Shown here: positions 31,409 through 39,484 of the stretch, piece by piece
Numbering within the stretch: position 1 is the stretch's first letter
Layout of the letters: each line of letters starts with the position of its first letter
IMG/VR virus record: IMGVR_UViG_3300042452_000467
Coordinates: 1 to 49,416 of that record
From: a virus
DNA: 49,416 nt
Direction: 5' to 3' (one strand)
The notes under the pieces: generated by a model
Told to the model about the DNA's origin: nothing
Seen by the model: the letters and a program-made list of their open reading frames with translations, nothing else
The model's database searches: none
Made by a program: the position numbers and the translations under genes

Positions 31409-34024
31409 GTCAAAATACTCATCAGCAGTAGCTGCTGGTGCTGTTCCACCCTTTGTTGGAAATGCACGTGTTGGTGGAGTGAATGGGTATCGATAACGAG
31501 CAAGACCTTTGGAGATACGAAGATCATCGATGTAACCATTAAAGTAATAAGATGGTGCAGCTCTTCTATCGATTCCAATTCTCGGTGCACCAGAAGTGGT
31601 AAGATATGTTGTAGAATCAGAATATGTTGACCCGCTTTGAGTTCCATTAATAAACAGTTTAGTTTGTCCACCAGCACGACAAACCGCAACATGATACCAT
31701 GTATTTGCTGATATTGGAGAGCTGGTAATTCTAGTGTTGTTAGAATGAGACCAAAGTATGGTTGCATCTGAGTTCAACACTAATAGAGGATATGCAGCAA
31801 CTGTAGATGCATCACGCCAATCAACAAATGTTTGAACTGAAGATACACCATTAAAGTAAACCCACAATTCTACAGTAAAGTCACCAGATCCAAGATTGGT
31901 TGTTTCTGTAGAAGGCGCATTCGTTATCAAATAATCTCCATTTCCATCAAACGTAATTGATCCTGCGCCATACTTCTTGATCGCTGTGTTGACTTTCGCA
32001 TCGCCAATACATTCAAGAACAGCTCCTGCTGCTGCATCATAAATTTGTGCGTTGGTGAAATTGGCAAGAAAAACTGTATTTGCATCTGCCGCCAACAACG
32101 ATGACGGGACTGCGCTAATTGTTCTTGCGGTGTTAGAAATACGGATATTGGATAAAAATCCAGTCGTAATGTAACCGCCCCAGTTAGTTCCAATCTTTAG
32201 CGTCGTATTTGATGCGTTTGTTGTTGAAGAGGCTGAGGCTATTTCTGTACCGTTTAGGTACATCTTTATGGTTGATCCGCTGTAAACCATAGCAAGGTAA
32301 TGCCATGCGTTTAAAACTGGCGTAACGCTGCTGATAGCCTGTGTCCCACCTACTTGAACAGCCCACTTTGCACCGCTGCTGTTTTCAATTCCCATCCATG
32401 TTCGTGCGCCATCGCCTACGCCAGTCCCTTGTGCAACGATGGTTTGCGTGGAACTACTGTTTGTTATGTAAGCCCACGCCTCAATCGTAAAGTTTCCGCT
32501 AGGAATGATTTGAGAACTAGTGGTTTCAAGATAATCCCCACTCCCATCAAAGAATGCTGACCCGCCATGTGTTGCTGGTGAATATGCAGTAGTTGTTGCG
32601 AATGGAGAGAAGGTTTGAACAGAAACATCGCCATTGCGTGTGATTGCAAAATTATTGGTGCTTGCGTCGCGAAAACGATTGCTCTGGCATGTTAACAATG
32701 CGGTGTTAGAAACAGCAGTCAATGGTGATGTTGGTGGTGTGAATGTAGTTCCACTTGGATATAAACAAGTTCCAGCAACAATACGGGCGTTAGAAATGTA
32801 TCCATTCATTTCATATCCGCCTTCATAATATCGACCAATCACACCTAATGCAAATGAGGTTGAACTTGATCCAGTTCCCTGTTGAATTCCGTCTACATAA
32901 ACGCGACAAGTAGATCCTTCTCTAACCCATGCCAAATGATGCCACATATTAGGAGTAACAGCAACACCGCTTCCAGCAATTATTGTAGATGCTCCGATTA
33001 CGAGCCCTATTGATCCCGCTGTTGTAGCGTCTATGAATAACTGATGATTGCCATTAGAACCTGAAAACACATTTGTGTATCCACTCGCATCTACAGCAGT
33101 TTTGAAAACCCAACATTCAACTGTAAAATCTCCAGAAAGTGTGGATCCACTCCATGTCAAATAATCTCCCGTTCCATCAAAATAATTACTCCACCCAGTC
33201 GGACTGAATGGCGTGAACGAACCTTGAGTTGCGTTTCCATTTCGAGTAATCGTGAAATTATTATTGCTAGAATCTAAAAACGCATGATTGTTGCCGTTGT
33301 TTGTTCCGTCAGCTTGTAATAACAAAGTCGTGTATTGAAACTGCGGATCAACAACAACAGTTACAGAAACACTAAATGCTTTAGGTGTGTCTTGGGATTG
33401 TGGGTCGGTTGCAAGTACTGTAAAATTATATGTTGTGTCGCTTTCTGGCGGAGAGGTCATTGTACCGCTGATTAATCCATTTGCAGCCAATGTAATTCCA
33501 GCAGGTAACGAGCTTCCTGCTTGTAGTGCATAAGTAATTGGTGAATCACCTGTTGCTGAGAGTGAAATGCTCCAAGCAACAGCTGCTTCTTGACCAGTAA
33601 GTGGTGATGTTGTAACCCATGTTGGCATTCCAGAATACTGAATACCAGGAACAAGAATAGCAGTACCGCCGTCATCGGTGTTGATCAAATAGACTAGATA
33701 AGTTCCAGCAGATTGAGCAGCAGTTGTAATTGTGACTGCATTCGCATTGTTGCGAGTTACTGACGGAGCAGCAGTTCCGTTGATATAGACCTGAACGTTA
33801 GTTCCGAATCCAGAACCATTGATGACAATCGAATCACCGCCGCCTGTGTTTGCAGCAGTATCATTCCCAGGATAAGTGATCGAAGAAATTTTAGGATGTA
33901 ATGGTACGGTAACAGCAGCAGCAATTGCAGGATCTAACTGCGTCGTTGTGATTGTGCCAGATTGGATTTTTGTGCCAGGAATTGTATTGGCTACAATTGC
34001 ACCGCCGTCTAATTTGTCTGCCAT
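29456..34024 (-). CDS. Giant tail fibre: IPT/TIG, Ig-like and six LamG-like domains
   Basis: 1522 residues. Order: an N-terminal virion-attachment-like segment MADKLDGGAIVANTIPGTKI (1-40); an IPT/TIG domain (43-132, with VINGSGFGTNVQVYINGTAA); a putative-Ig/cadherin-like domain (133-226, LPAGITLAANGLISGT); then six LamG/concanavalin-like jelly-roll domains starting near 282, 492, 692, 924, 1137 and 1356. Each begins FDGxGDxL and continues SGDFTVExWVY, then W.H.A..R.g....Y.DG and GY.S..RI..G. The six are two copies of a triplet. LamG domains commonly bind sugars, so this is a strong candidate adhesin. Promoter and AGGA ribosome site are clear. Confidence 0.85.
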   Translation of the reverse strand: MADKLDGGAIVANTIPGTKIQSGTITTTQLDPAIAAAVTVPLHPKISSITYPGNDTAANTGGGDSIVINGSGFGTNVQVYINGTAAPSVTRNNANAVTITTAAQSAGTYLVYLINTDDGGTAILVPGIQYSGMPTWVTTSPLTGQEAAVAWSISLSATGDSPITYALQAGSSLPAGITLAANGLISGTMTSPPESDTTYNFTVLATDPQSQDTPKAFSVSVTVVVDPQFQYTTLLLQADGTNNGNNHAFLDSSNNNFTITRNGNATQGSFTPFSPTGWSNYFDGTGDYLTWSGSTLSGDFTVECWVFKTAVDASGYTNVFSGSNGNHQLFIDATTAGSIGLVIGASTIIAGSGVAVTPNMWHHLAWVREGSTCRVYVDGIQQGTGSSSTSFALGVIGRYYEGGYEMNGYISNARIVAGTCLYPSGTTFTPPTSPLTAVSNTALLTCQSNRFRDASTNNFAITRNGDVSVQTFSPFATTTAYSPATHGGSAFFDGSGDYLETTSSQIIPSGNFTIEAWAYITNSSSTQTIVAQGTGVGDGARTWMGIENSSGAKWAVQVGGTQAISSVTPVLNAWHYLAMVYSGSTIKMYLNGTEIASASSTTNASNTTLKIGTNWGGYITTGFLSNIRISNTARTISAVPSSLLAADANTVFLANFTNAQIYDAAAGAVLECIGDAKVNTAIKKYGAGSITFDGNGDYLITNAPSTETTNLGSGDFTVELWVYFNGVSSVQTFVDWRDASTVAAYPLLVLNSDATILWSHSNNTRITSSPISANTWYHVAVCRAGGQTKLFINGTQSGSTYSDSTTYLTTSGAPRIGIDRRAAPSYYFNGYIDDLRISKGLARYRYPFTPPTRAFPTKGGTAPAATADEYFDYTTLLLPGNGTNNQNNHTFLDSSNNNFTITRNGNATQGTFSPFSQTGWSNYFDGSGDRLTGASPIPGLSFGTGDFTTEYWVYKTNSGVNAVVFDARSSASASPWVLAIDTNNCPYFYDGSTYTSSLPIQINFWNHVATVRTSSTLKIFVNGVQGYSASYSTNLDRTAGFVIGDTVHAAAPLSGYLSNLRIIKGTAIYTSEFTPSTSPLTAISNTSLLTCQSSRFIDNSANNLTITRAGDVSVQAFSPFAPTASYAAANVGGSGYFDGSGDRLSLSGNSAFDISSGDFTIEGWIYPQSNAATQGLFVLFTATNSNYAGMTCYVSRNTNSTITVEGASPSIGGGSPAISITTTATALPNTWTHIAVTRSGSTFTCWLNGVSAGTATFAGTLYWSPPNLYVGSGNDSATNYFTGYISNVRIAKGTAVYTTTFTPPTAPLTAISNTSFLLNFTNAGITDATAKTIFETVGDAKISTAQSKFGGSSMYFDGTGDLLLAKNNNNFDFGTGDFTVEFWINASASGTYNQVVGTQNSNADNGAWRVGNRFNSANVLYFARGNGSSFDEFTAAVNVNDGSWHHVAVARASGSVRIFVDGVFANSSTISGTCTSGNDLRIGFNPRDSSYVTGYVDDLRITKGIARYTQNFALPTTAHLTR
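31409..33334 (-). repeat. LamG triplet, first copy of a ~642-residue duplication
   Basis: Codes residues 231-872 of the giant fibre, three LamG domains led by YTTLLLQADGTNN and DSSNNNFTITRNGNATQG. The second copy (29456-31408, residues 873-1522) starts with YTTLLLPGNGTNN and the same DSSNNNFTITRNGNATQG. Domain order and spacing agree between copies. Confidence 0.75.
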
Positions 34025-34047
34025 TCGAAAATCCTATGATTTTTCTT

Positions 34048-34055
34048 TATTTATG
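34048..34055 (-). promoter_or_regulatory. Late promoter CATAAATA for the giant fibre
   Basis: A late-type box 24 bases before the ATG at 34024. The TAA within it is the stop codon of the upstream 130-residue gene. Confidence 0.65.
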
Positions 34056-34443
34056 CATAAACAATTCCAGGCACTAGAATCGCAAATCCTCCATCAGGAT
34101 TAATAGCATAAACCAAATAAGTTCCTGCTTCGTTTCCTGGAGTTGTAAAGGAAACGGAATTGGCATTAGTTCTGGAGACTGCAGGGGCAGCAGAAGTGTT
34201 TACATAAATCTGGATGTTCGCTGCGAAATTGCTGCCTGTCAATCGAACAGTTTGACCACCGCTAGTTGCAGCTGTTGTATTTGAACCGAAGTAACTAATA
34301 GATCTTATAAAAGGTCGACCACCATCGTTGACATAGTTATCAATCGTGGCGTCGCATTGATCAAGAGTAATTGTCCCTGGCACTATTCTATCGACAGGAA
34401 TCGAATTAGTTTGAATTGCTCGACCGTGAAGTTTGTCTGCCAT
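34051..34443 (-). CDS. Free-standing IPT/TIG module, paralogue of the giant fibre N-terminus
   Basis: 130 residues that align from end to end with residues 1-130 of the 1522-residue fibre just downstream: MADKLHGRAIQTNSIPVDRI against MADKLDGGAIVANTIPGTKI, GSNFAANIQIYVNTSAAPAV against GSGFGTNVQVYINGTAAPSV, and GTYLVYAINPDGGFAILVPG against GTYLVYLINTDDGGTAILVP. It stops cleanly at the end of the IPT/TIG domain. It could be an adaptor or collar that assembles with the fibre base, or a remnant of a recombined fibre. It is complete, with good start and stop. Confidence 0.75.
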   Translation of the reverse strand: MADKLHGRAIQTNSIPVDRIVPGTITLDQCDATIDNYVNDGGRPFIRSISYFGSNTTAATSGGQTVRLTGSNFAANIQIYVNTSAAPAVSRTNANSVSFTTPGNEAGTYLVYAINPDGGFAILVPGIVYA

Positions 34444-34454
34444 CTACTTGTATT

Positions 34455-35030
34455 TTACCATGCCCATGAGACATATGAATATCTTGTTCCCTTTGTCACA
34501 GGCATAACCTTATGCGGATACATAAAGTTACTTGGGAAAATCATAATCGATCCTGCTTTGAGATGAATCGCTTCGCTTTCCCAAAATACTAACTCACCGC
34601 CTTCATAATCATCGTTTAACGATCCTAGAATAGAAAGAGTCGGAATACCTTTTCGTGTTCCGTCAAACATACTATGAATATGATCACAGTGCAATTTCAT
34701 TTGCGTGTCAGTGTTATAACGATTATATCGAACCTGAGTATAACCATTCCAACCACTAAACCAATCAGCCATATGCGCATGATCTTTCATCACATATTGC
34801 TCAATCGCAAACCAAATTTTCTTCTGAATCTCTTGAGTTTCTTCTAGATCTTTACCATAAGAAATCGAGAGTTCTTTATCGTAACTAATAAATTCGCCAG
34901 TGGTTGCTTGATAAAATGTATGCAGTTGCCAATCAGCTTTCTTTAACTTCTTGGCAACTGCTTTACATAGTTTCTTATCAAGAAAATCATCATAGATTTT
35001 CACATAATCTTTCACGTTCATTGACATCAT
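34455..35030 (-). CDS. 2OG-Fe(II) oxygenase, prolyl-4-hydroxylase type
   Basis: 191 residues. The metal pair is HCD (His114, Asp116) in MKLHCDHIHS, the distal His173 is in FMYPHKVMPVTKG, and Arg183 in GTRYSYVSW binds the cosubstrate. YEGGELVFWE and GSIMIFPSNF are typical of this fold. It starts with two Met codons (MMSMNVKDYVKIYDDFLDK) after AGGA; the exact start among them is uncertain. It sits between the IPT/TIG protein and a conserved small structural protein, so its substrate could be a fibre component; this is inference. Confidence 0.87.
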   Translation of the reverse strand: MMSMNVKDYVKIYDDFLDKKLCKAVAKKLKKADWQLHTFYQATTGEFISYDKELSISYGKDLEETQEIQKKIWFAIEQYVMKDHAHMADWFSGWNGYTQVRYNRYNTDTQMKLHCDHIHSMFDGTRKGIPTLSILGSLNDDYEGGELVFWESEAIHLKAGSIMIFPSNFMYPHKVMPVTKGTRYSYVSWAW

Positions 35031-35047
35031 AACGAATACTTCCTATT

Positions 35048-35419
35048 TTAGACCATGCCTGGAGTTTCAACCCATGCGCCTGTTTCTTCGTTCCATGAGA
35101 ACATTTTGCCTTCTTCAACAGGCATTGCGACTGGTGCTTCCCAATCAGCAGTGGTGTTGTTCAAAGTCCATGAAGCATATGGCTTTGGTGGGACGAAAGC
35201 GTCTAGATCAGCATTGTATGTGTAGCCAACGCCAGCATAACGCTTGCGAATGTTACCGTTGTAAGATGTTTTCTTCCAAGTGCCACCAAATAGTTTTTCG
35301 CAGAAAGCAGCGCCAATGTGTTCCTTTTCAACACCGCTGGCATCTGATGTGTCTGCATTTCCTACAACGATGACTCGTAAAACAACATTATTTGCGTCTA
35401 ATTCTGCAAAGTGTGCCAT
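35048..35419 (-). CDS. Conserved marine-phage small protein (MAHFAELD family)
   Basis: 123 residues beginning MAHFAELDANNVVLRVIVVG, with CEKLFGGTWKKTSYNGNIRK, YAGVGYTYNADLDAFVPPKP and ending SWNEETGAWV. Proteins with this start and the repeated Asn/Gly-Thr-Trp and Y-A-G-x-G-Y-Y pattern recur beside fibre genes in many marine T4-like phages as far as I recall. They are usually annotated hypothetical or structural. The sequence suggests a small beta-rich protein with several Trp residues. Probably fibre-associated; no biochemical function is claimed. Confidence 0.7.
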   Translation of the reverse strand: MAHFAELDANNVVLRVIVVGNADTSDASGVEKEHIGAAFCEKLFGGTWKKTSYNGNIRKRYAGVGYTYNADLDAFVPPKPYASWTLNNTTADWEAPVAMPVEEGKMFSWNEETGAWVETPGMV

Positions 35420-35421
35420 TT

Positions 35422-36030
35422 TTATTCCTCTATCAATAACTCTGTTAAATTGTGATTACTACCAATAGTTCCCTTCAAAAAAGTATTGAAGGATAAACTA
35501 ATCCTCGTTTCCTCATGCTGAACAGTCTCAACCATGTGAGTCAAAGAAGATGGGAAAAGATATAATACTCCCACACCTACCTCTAACCACCATGATTCAG
35601 AATTATACAAATTAAATTCGATTGGATCTAACTTAATTTGTTTGTACTGCTCATTACCATAAAAAAAGATCTTATCTTTGGTGACATCAGCATTTACATA
35701 AAACACACCAGAAACAAAACTATTCGGATGTGCATGCTTGTGATGATAGCCGCCTTTCTCAGTATAATTCAACCAAGATTGAGTGATATATAGTTTCACA
35801 TCATCTCTTGGTTTGTATATCTCAGTCAAGTATTTATTTGCTGACTCAAGTAGAAAATCGCCAAGTTTCTTTAAAGGCTTTTCTTTCAAGACGTAATTGT
35901 TTACGCTTGTTTGATTGCCCATATTTGGACGACGTTCTGCATCAGCAATAAACTTTAATTCTTGCTTTGTTAATTCTCTATCTAATTGAAACTTACCGAC
36001 TGCTGTTGGAAATAATGTAAAAATATTCAA
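35422..36030 (-). CDS. 2OG-Fe(II) oxygenase, short marine-phage type
   Basis: 202 residues of the same short family as the 187-residue enzyme at 23902-24465 but clearly diverged. It has an FPTAVGKFQL start, the metal region YHHKHAHPNSFVSGVFYV (His99, His101), distal His165 in LFPSSLTHMVE, and Arg176 in EETRISLSFNTF. The active site appears complete. The gene is coupled to the 85-residue gene by a four-base overlap. With three other genes it brings the number of 2OG-oxygenase domains in the window to five. Confidence 0.85.
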   Translation of the reverse strand: MNIFTLFPTAVGKFQLDRELTKQELKFIADAERRPNMGNQTSVNNYVLKEKPLKKLGDFLLESANKYLTEIYKPRDDVKLYITQSWLNYTEKGGYHHKHAHPNSFVSGVFYVNADVTKDKIFFYGNEQYKQIKLDPIEFNLYNSESWWLEVGVGVLYLFPSSLTHMVETVQHEETRISLSFNTFLKGTIGSNHNLTELLIEE

Positions 36031-36284
36031 GTTGTAGCATCCTGTATTTGTTGTTCATATCCGCGGATCTCTTTGATTTGTTCCTCGGTCCATACTGTAT
36101 TAATGGAATCTTCAAATGCTTTGATCTTTTCCATTGTCTCTTCGACTTCTTCTTTTGTAGGAACTGGTCTTGGATCTTCCCAACGAGAGAAACCTACGCC
36201 ACCAGTCCATTCCCACTTTGCGCCTGGACGCAAGAGTTCAACTGCAGTATTAATTCCATACATACGATAAATTTTGTCAGTCAT
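36027..36284 (-). CDS. Conserved small protein, 85 residues
   Basis: Begins MTDKIYRMYGINTAVELLRP, then GAKWEWTGGVGFSRWEDPRP and a C-terminal helix EETMEKIKAFEDSINTVW. Small proteins with the IYRMYGINTAV...RPGAK...WEDPRP pattern occur next to fibre genes in cyanophages as far as I recall; their role is not known. It has a GGGAG ribosome site and a late box upstream, and its stop overlaps the start of the 2OG oxygenase. Confidence 0.7.
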   Translation of the reverse strand: MTDKIYRMYGINTAVELLRPGAKWEWTGGVGFSRWEDPRPVPTKEEVEETMEKIKAFEDSINTVWTEEQIKEIRGYEQQIQDATT

Positions 36285-36317
36285 ACAATTATACTCCCAA
36301 TTACATATTAAAGAAAC

Positions 36318-36325
36318 TATTTATG
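36318..36325 (-). promoter_or_regulatory. Late promoter CATAAATA
   Basis: A late-type box 33 bases before the ATG at 36284. It contains the TAA stop codon of the glycine-rich fibre gene upstream. Confidence 0.6.
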
Positions 36326-38948
36326 ACCAGCGGAGAATGACAATACCTGAGCCACCAGTTCCACCTTGAGCGCCATTGGAATTAGGTCCACCTGGATTCC
36401 AGCCACCACCTCCACCACCGCCACCTGTATTGGTTGTGGCTGAAGTGCTTACAAATCCTGGACCAACTGCGCCATTACCACCGCCTCCAGTGCCACCAAC
36501 GCCACCTAGTGTGTTATTGGTGCTACTATTATGACAGCCACCACCACCGCCACCAGCATAATTTACTGCAATACCTGTGATTGTAGAGGATACTCCTGAA
36601 CCACCAGAACCAGCGCCAGTTGCAGCTGCTGCAGATGTTCCATTTGCACCTGCACCTCCTCCACCACCACCAGAATAAGTTCCACCTGGTGAATTATAAT
36701 TTGCAGTTCCGCCACCATTTCCTTGCGACGGAGAAGTTGCTGGCGTATTTCCTGCGCCTCCAACCCCACCGAGAGATGGTTCACCTATGGCGCCACCGCC
36801 ACCAGAACCACCAGCAACTCCATTTTGATAAGCAGGACCAGCAGAATTATATGCTCCACCACCACCACCACCATTAGATGTAATTGTGCTAAATGTTGAG
36901 TTGCCTCCAGAACCGCCGCTTGATGTTGCATAAGGACTACCAGTTGAACCAGTTGCTGCAGTACCGCCAGCACCCACAGTAACAGTATAAGTTTGACCTG
37001 CAGTTACAGATAACCCACTTCCAACGCGAAGACCTCCTGCACCACCACCACCTGCACTTAACCAACCACCACCGCCTCCGCCAGCAACAACGAGATATTC
37101 AACCTGTGTCGCGCCTGTTGGTGCAGTCCATGAACCTGAAGAAGTAAACGTGGCTAGATTTGCATTCGCACCAGAGATTGCTTTGATGATAACTATTCCA
37201 GATCCGCCAGCACCACCCGCGCCATAGGTGTTAGGATTCCATCCACCGCCACCGCCACCACCGCCAGTGTTTGTTATTGCATTATTTCCTGCATATGGAA
37301 CTGTTGCTGGGTTTCCAGAATTCCCATCGCCGCCACCGCCAGCACCACCAACCCCACGTGTTGTATTTTGCTGTGAACCACCACCACCGCCACCAGAATA
37401 AAAAGTAGAAACACCAGACATCGTAGATGCTATGCCAATTCCACCATTTCCACCTGCAGAACTAGTTCCAGTATTACCTGATGCTCCTCCGCCACCTCCT
37501 CCGCCTCCACCATATCCAGGTGGTGCATTTCCAGCTGCATTGCCGCCATTATTTCCTTGTGATGGACTTACAGCAGGTATATTTCCTGTTCCGCCTGGAC
37601 CAGAACCACCAGATGATCCACCACCACCACCCGATGCACCATTAAATCCTAGATTCGGCGAACCTGCAGCTGGAGAATTGTGACTGCCTCCACCGCCGCC
37701 ACCAGAAGAAAACACGTTTGATGATGCATTGCTTGTAAGAGCAATAATAGATACGCTACCATTTGATGCAGCAGTTGATGATGGATATAATCCACCATTA
37801 CCACCAGCACCCACTGTAATTGTATATGATGTTGCTGGTGTAACTGAGTATCCAGATCCAGTTCTGAACCCACCTGCTCCTCCACCACCACCTAAAAATC
37901 CTCCACCAGCTCCGCCACCAACTACAAGATAATCGATTAAAGTTGTATTGGCTGGAGCAGTCCAAGTTGTTGATGTTCTGAAGACCCAGACATTGGCAGC
38001 AGCATTTGCGTTTGGTCTTGTGTATTTGATGACTACGACGCCAGAGCCACCTGAACCAGAAGCATAAGTTGTTCCTGGATTTGTGCTACCACCACCTCCA
38101 CCACCACCTGTACTTGCAGTGCCGTTATTGGCTGTGCCGTTAGGAACAGAATTTCCACCACCACCAGCACCACCAGTGCTAGCTCCTGCAGCAAATGTTG
38201 CGCCGCCAGCACCACCACCAGCGTAAGTTACAGAAGCACCAGCAATTGTAGAGGAGGATCCAGCACCGCCATTACCACCAACTCCTGGTGATGATCCATT
38301 ATTGCCAACTGCTCCTGCGCCACCTCCACCACCAGCTCCACCTAATGGACCAGCAGCTCCTGTGCCACCATTGTTTCCTTGCGATGGAGATGTGCTTGGC
38401 GTATTTCCGACACCACCGTTGCTTGTGGTTGATCCGCCGCCGCCACCGCCTGAGCCACCACTTAATCCTATGTGTAGTGGTGATGCAGCAGCACCGCCAC
38501 CTCCACCACCCGCCGATGTTATCGCATTTGGAGAATTACCAAATACAGAAGAAGATCCATTTGAACCAAGTGCATTAGTAGCAGGAGAAACGCCATTTCC
38601 ACCTGCTCCAACAGTTACTGTATAAGATACGCCAGGAGTTACAGAATATCCAGTGCCTGTTCTAAATCCACCAGCACCGCCGCCACCTCCACCATAGCCA
38701 GATGAAGGTCCAGCCCCACCACCACCTCCACCACCGACAACAAGATATTCGACTTCGCTTACACCTGTTGGTGCTGTCCACGTAGTTGTATTAGCGAATA
38801 CTTCAACAATAATTTCTTGTGCGGCGACTGGTCCTCTAATAAAATCATAATATCGCATCTGCGTAATATCTTCAGCACGCCAAATGCCTGCTGTATTTGC
38901 AGCATTACTGCCTAGCAAATTGCGTTTACCAAGGAAAAGATAACTCAT
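36321..38948 (-). CDS. Glycine-rich fibre 3 (three modules, 875 residues)
   Basis: A ~40-residue N-terminus (MSYLFLGKRNLLGSN) is followed by three ~280-residue modules that start near 45, 310 and 595. Each opens with a strand pair containing TWTAP..V..VEYLVVGGG, continues TPG.SYTVTVGAGG, SSVF, SAGGGGGG, then SPSQGNNGG, VTYAGGGGGG and ends GGSGIVIIK. The runs of four to eight Gly separated by short polar or Pro segments resemble the polyglycine-II sandwich adhesins of phage S16/T2 gp38 more than collagen, because there is no Gly-x-y periodicity. This is a likely distal adhesin. It overlaps its ~110-residue upstream partner by four bases. Confidence 0.78.
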   Translation of the reverse strand: MSYLFLGKRNLLGSNAANTAGIWRAEDITQMRYYDFIRGPVAAQEIIVEVFANTTTWTAPTGVSEVEYLVVGGGGGGGAGPSSGYGGGGGGAGGFRTGTGYSVTPGVSYTVTVGAGGNGVSPATNALGSNGSSSVFGNSPNAITSAGGGGGGAAASPLHIGLSGGSGGGGGGSTTSNGGVGNTPSTSPSQGNNGGTGAAGPLGGAGGGGGAGAVGNNGSSPGVGGNGGAGSSSTIAGASVTYAGGGAGGATFAAGASTGGAGGGGNSVPNGTANNGTASTGGGGGGGSTNPGTTYASGSGGSGVVVIKYTRPNANAAANVWVFRTSTTWTAPANTTLIDYLVVGGGAGGGFLGGGGGAGGFRTGSGYSVTPATSYTITVGAGGNGGLYPSSTAASNGSVSIIALTSNASSNVFSSGGGGGGSHNSPAAGSPNLGFNGASGGGGGSSGGSGPGGTGNIPAVSPSQGNNGGNAAGNAPPGYGGGGGGGGGASGNTGTSSAGGNGGIGIASTMSGVSTFYSGGGGGGSQQNTTRGVGGAGGGGDGNSGNPATVPYAGNNAITNTGGGGGGGGWNPNTYGAGGAGGSGIVIIKAISGANANLATFTSSGSWTAPTGATQVEYLVVAGGGGGGWLSAGGGGAGGLRVGSGLSVTAGQTYTVTVGAGGTAATGSTGSPYATSSGGSGGNSTFSTITSNGGGGGGAYNSAGPAYQNGVAGGSGGGGAIGEPSLGGVGGAGNTPATSPSQGNGGGTANYNSPGGTYSGGGGGGAGANGTSAAAATGAGSGGSGVSSTITGIAVNYAGGGGGGCHNSSTNNTLGGVGGTGGGGNGAVGPGFVSTSATTNTGGGGGGGGWNPGGPNSNGAQGGTGGSGIVILRWS

Positions 38949-39280
38949 GTCAATTGAAGAATGCTGAGTGAAACATCGATGTGTGCGTTAGAATTTGCAT
39001 TTGCGGAGATATAATCGCCAGCTTCGAGAACGAGTTTGCCAGTCAAGAATGTCGTTGCAGAATCAGCAGGAACAGGAATGTCTCTTGCCAAATACTTTGT
39101 GCTTGCTCCACTGGCATCAGTTGCAGTGACAGAGAACATTGCAGCATTCGCGCCATCACTATTTGCAATCTGCCCCATGAACACAATCGAAGTTGTAAGT
39201 GCTGGGGAAGTATAAAGGTTTTGTGAAGTAATCGCTGCTGTCGTTAGCGTTGCGTTTACAAATTTAAATGTTTCTGCCAT
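38945..39280 (-). CDS. Small beta-rich protein preceding glycine-rich fibre 3
   Basis: 111 residues, strand-rich: FKFVNATLTTAAITSQNLYT, ALTTSIVFMGQIANSDG, TGKLVLEAGDYISANANSN and a final ISILQLT-like strand. Layout and the LTxGDxISANA...xISI ending match the two ~108-residue proteins that precede the other glycine-rich fibres (42043-42369 and 47930-48256), although the sequence is more diverged. The stop overlaps the fibre start (ATGA), which couples them. Probably a fibre base or a decoration protein. Confidence 0.65.
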   Translation of the reverse strand: MAETFKFVNATLTTAAITSQNLYTSPALTTSIVFMGQIANSDGANAAMFSVTATDASGASTKYLARDIPVPADSATTFLTGKLVLEAGDYISANANSNAHIDVSLSILQLT

Positions 39281-39292
39281 TATTGACTCCGA

Positions 39293-39460
39293 TTAGGACA
39301 ACGCGATGACGAGTCCGATTGATGCTTTTGTGTTTGCTTGCGCATATGCATTATTTGCCTGTACATAAGCAGCCGTTGGCGCAGCACCAAGAGCAGTCAA
39401 TGCTGCTGCTGATGTATTTGCTCCTGTTCCACCTTGTGCTACTGATACGACTACTGGCAT
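39293..39460 (-). CDS. 55-residue fibre-motif peptide
   Basis: Starts MPVVVSVAQGGTGANTSAAA and continues LTALGAAPTAAYVQANNAYA. The GGTGANT...A..LG block is a standard piece of phage tail-fibre shafts, and AYVQANNAYAQAN is a seven-residue (heptad) repeat also present in the 58-residue gene and in the 670-residue fibre here. A GAGG ribosome site precedes it. It could be a stand-alone shaft peptide that trimerises with a partner, or a remnant left by fibre recombination; being the first gene of a repeated cassette favours the former. Confidence 0.6.
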   Translation of the reverse strand: MPVVVSVAQGGTGANTSAAALTALGAAPTAAYVQANNAYAQANTKASIGLVIALS

Positions 39461-39476
39461 GAATGTAACCTCTTTG

Positions 39477-39484
39477 TATTTATT
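39477..39484 (-). promoter_or_regulatory. Possible late box AATAAATA
   Basis: A late-type box directly after the stop of glycine-rich fibre 2 in the reading direction, 16 bases before the ATG at 39460. Confidence 0.4.
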
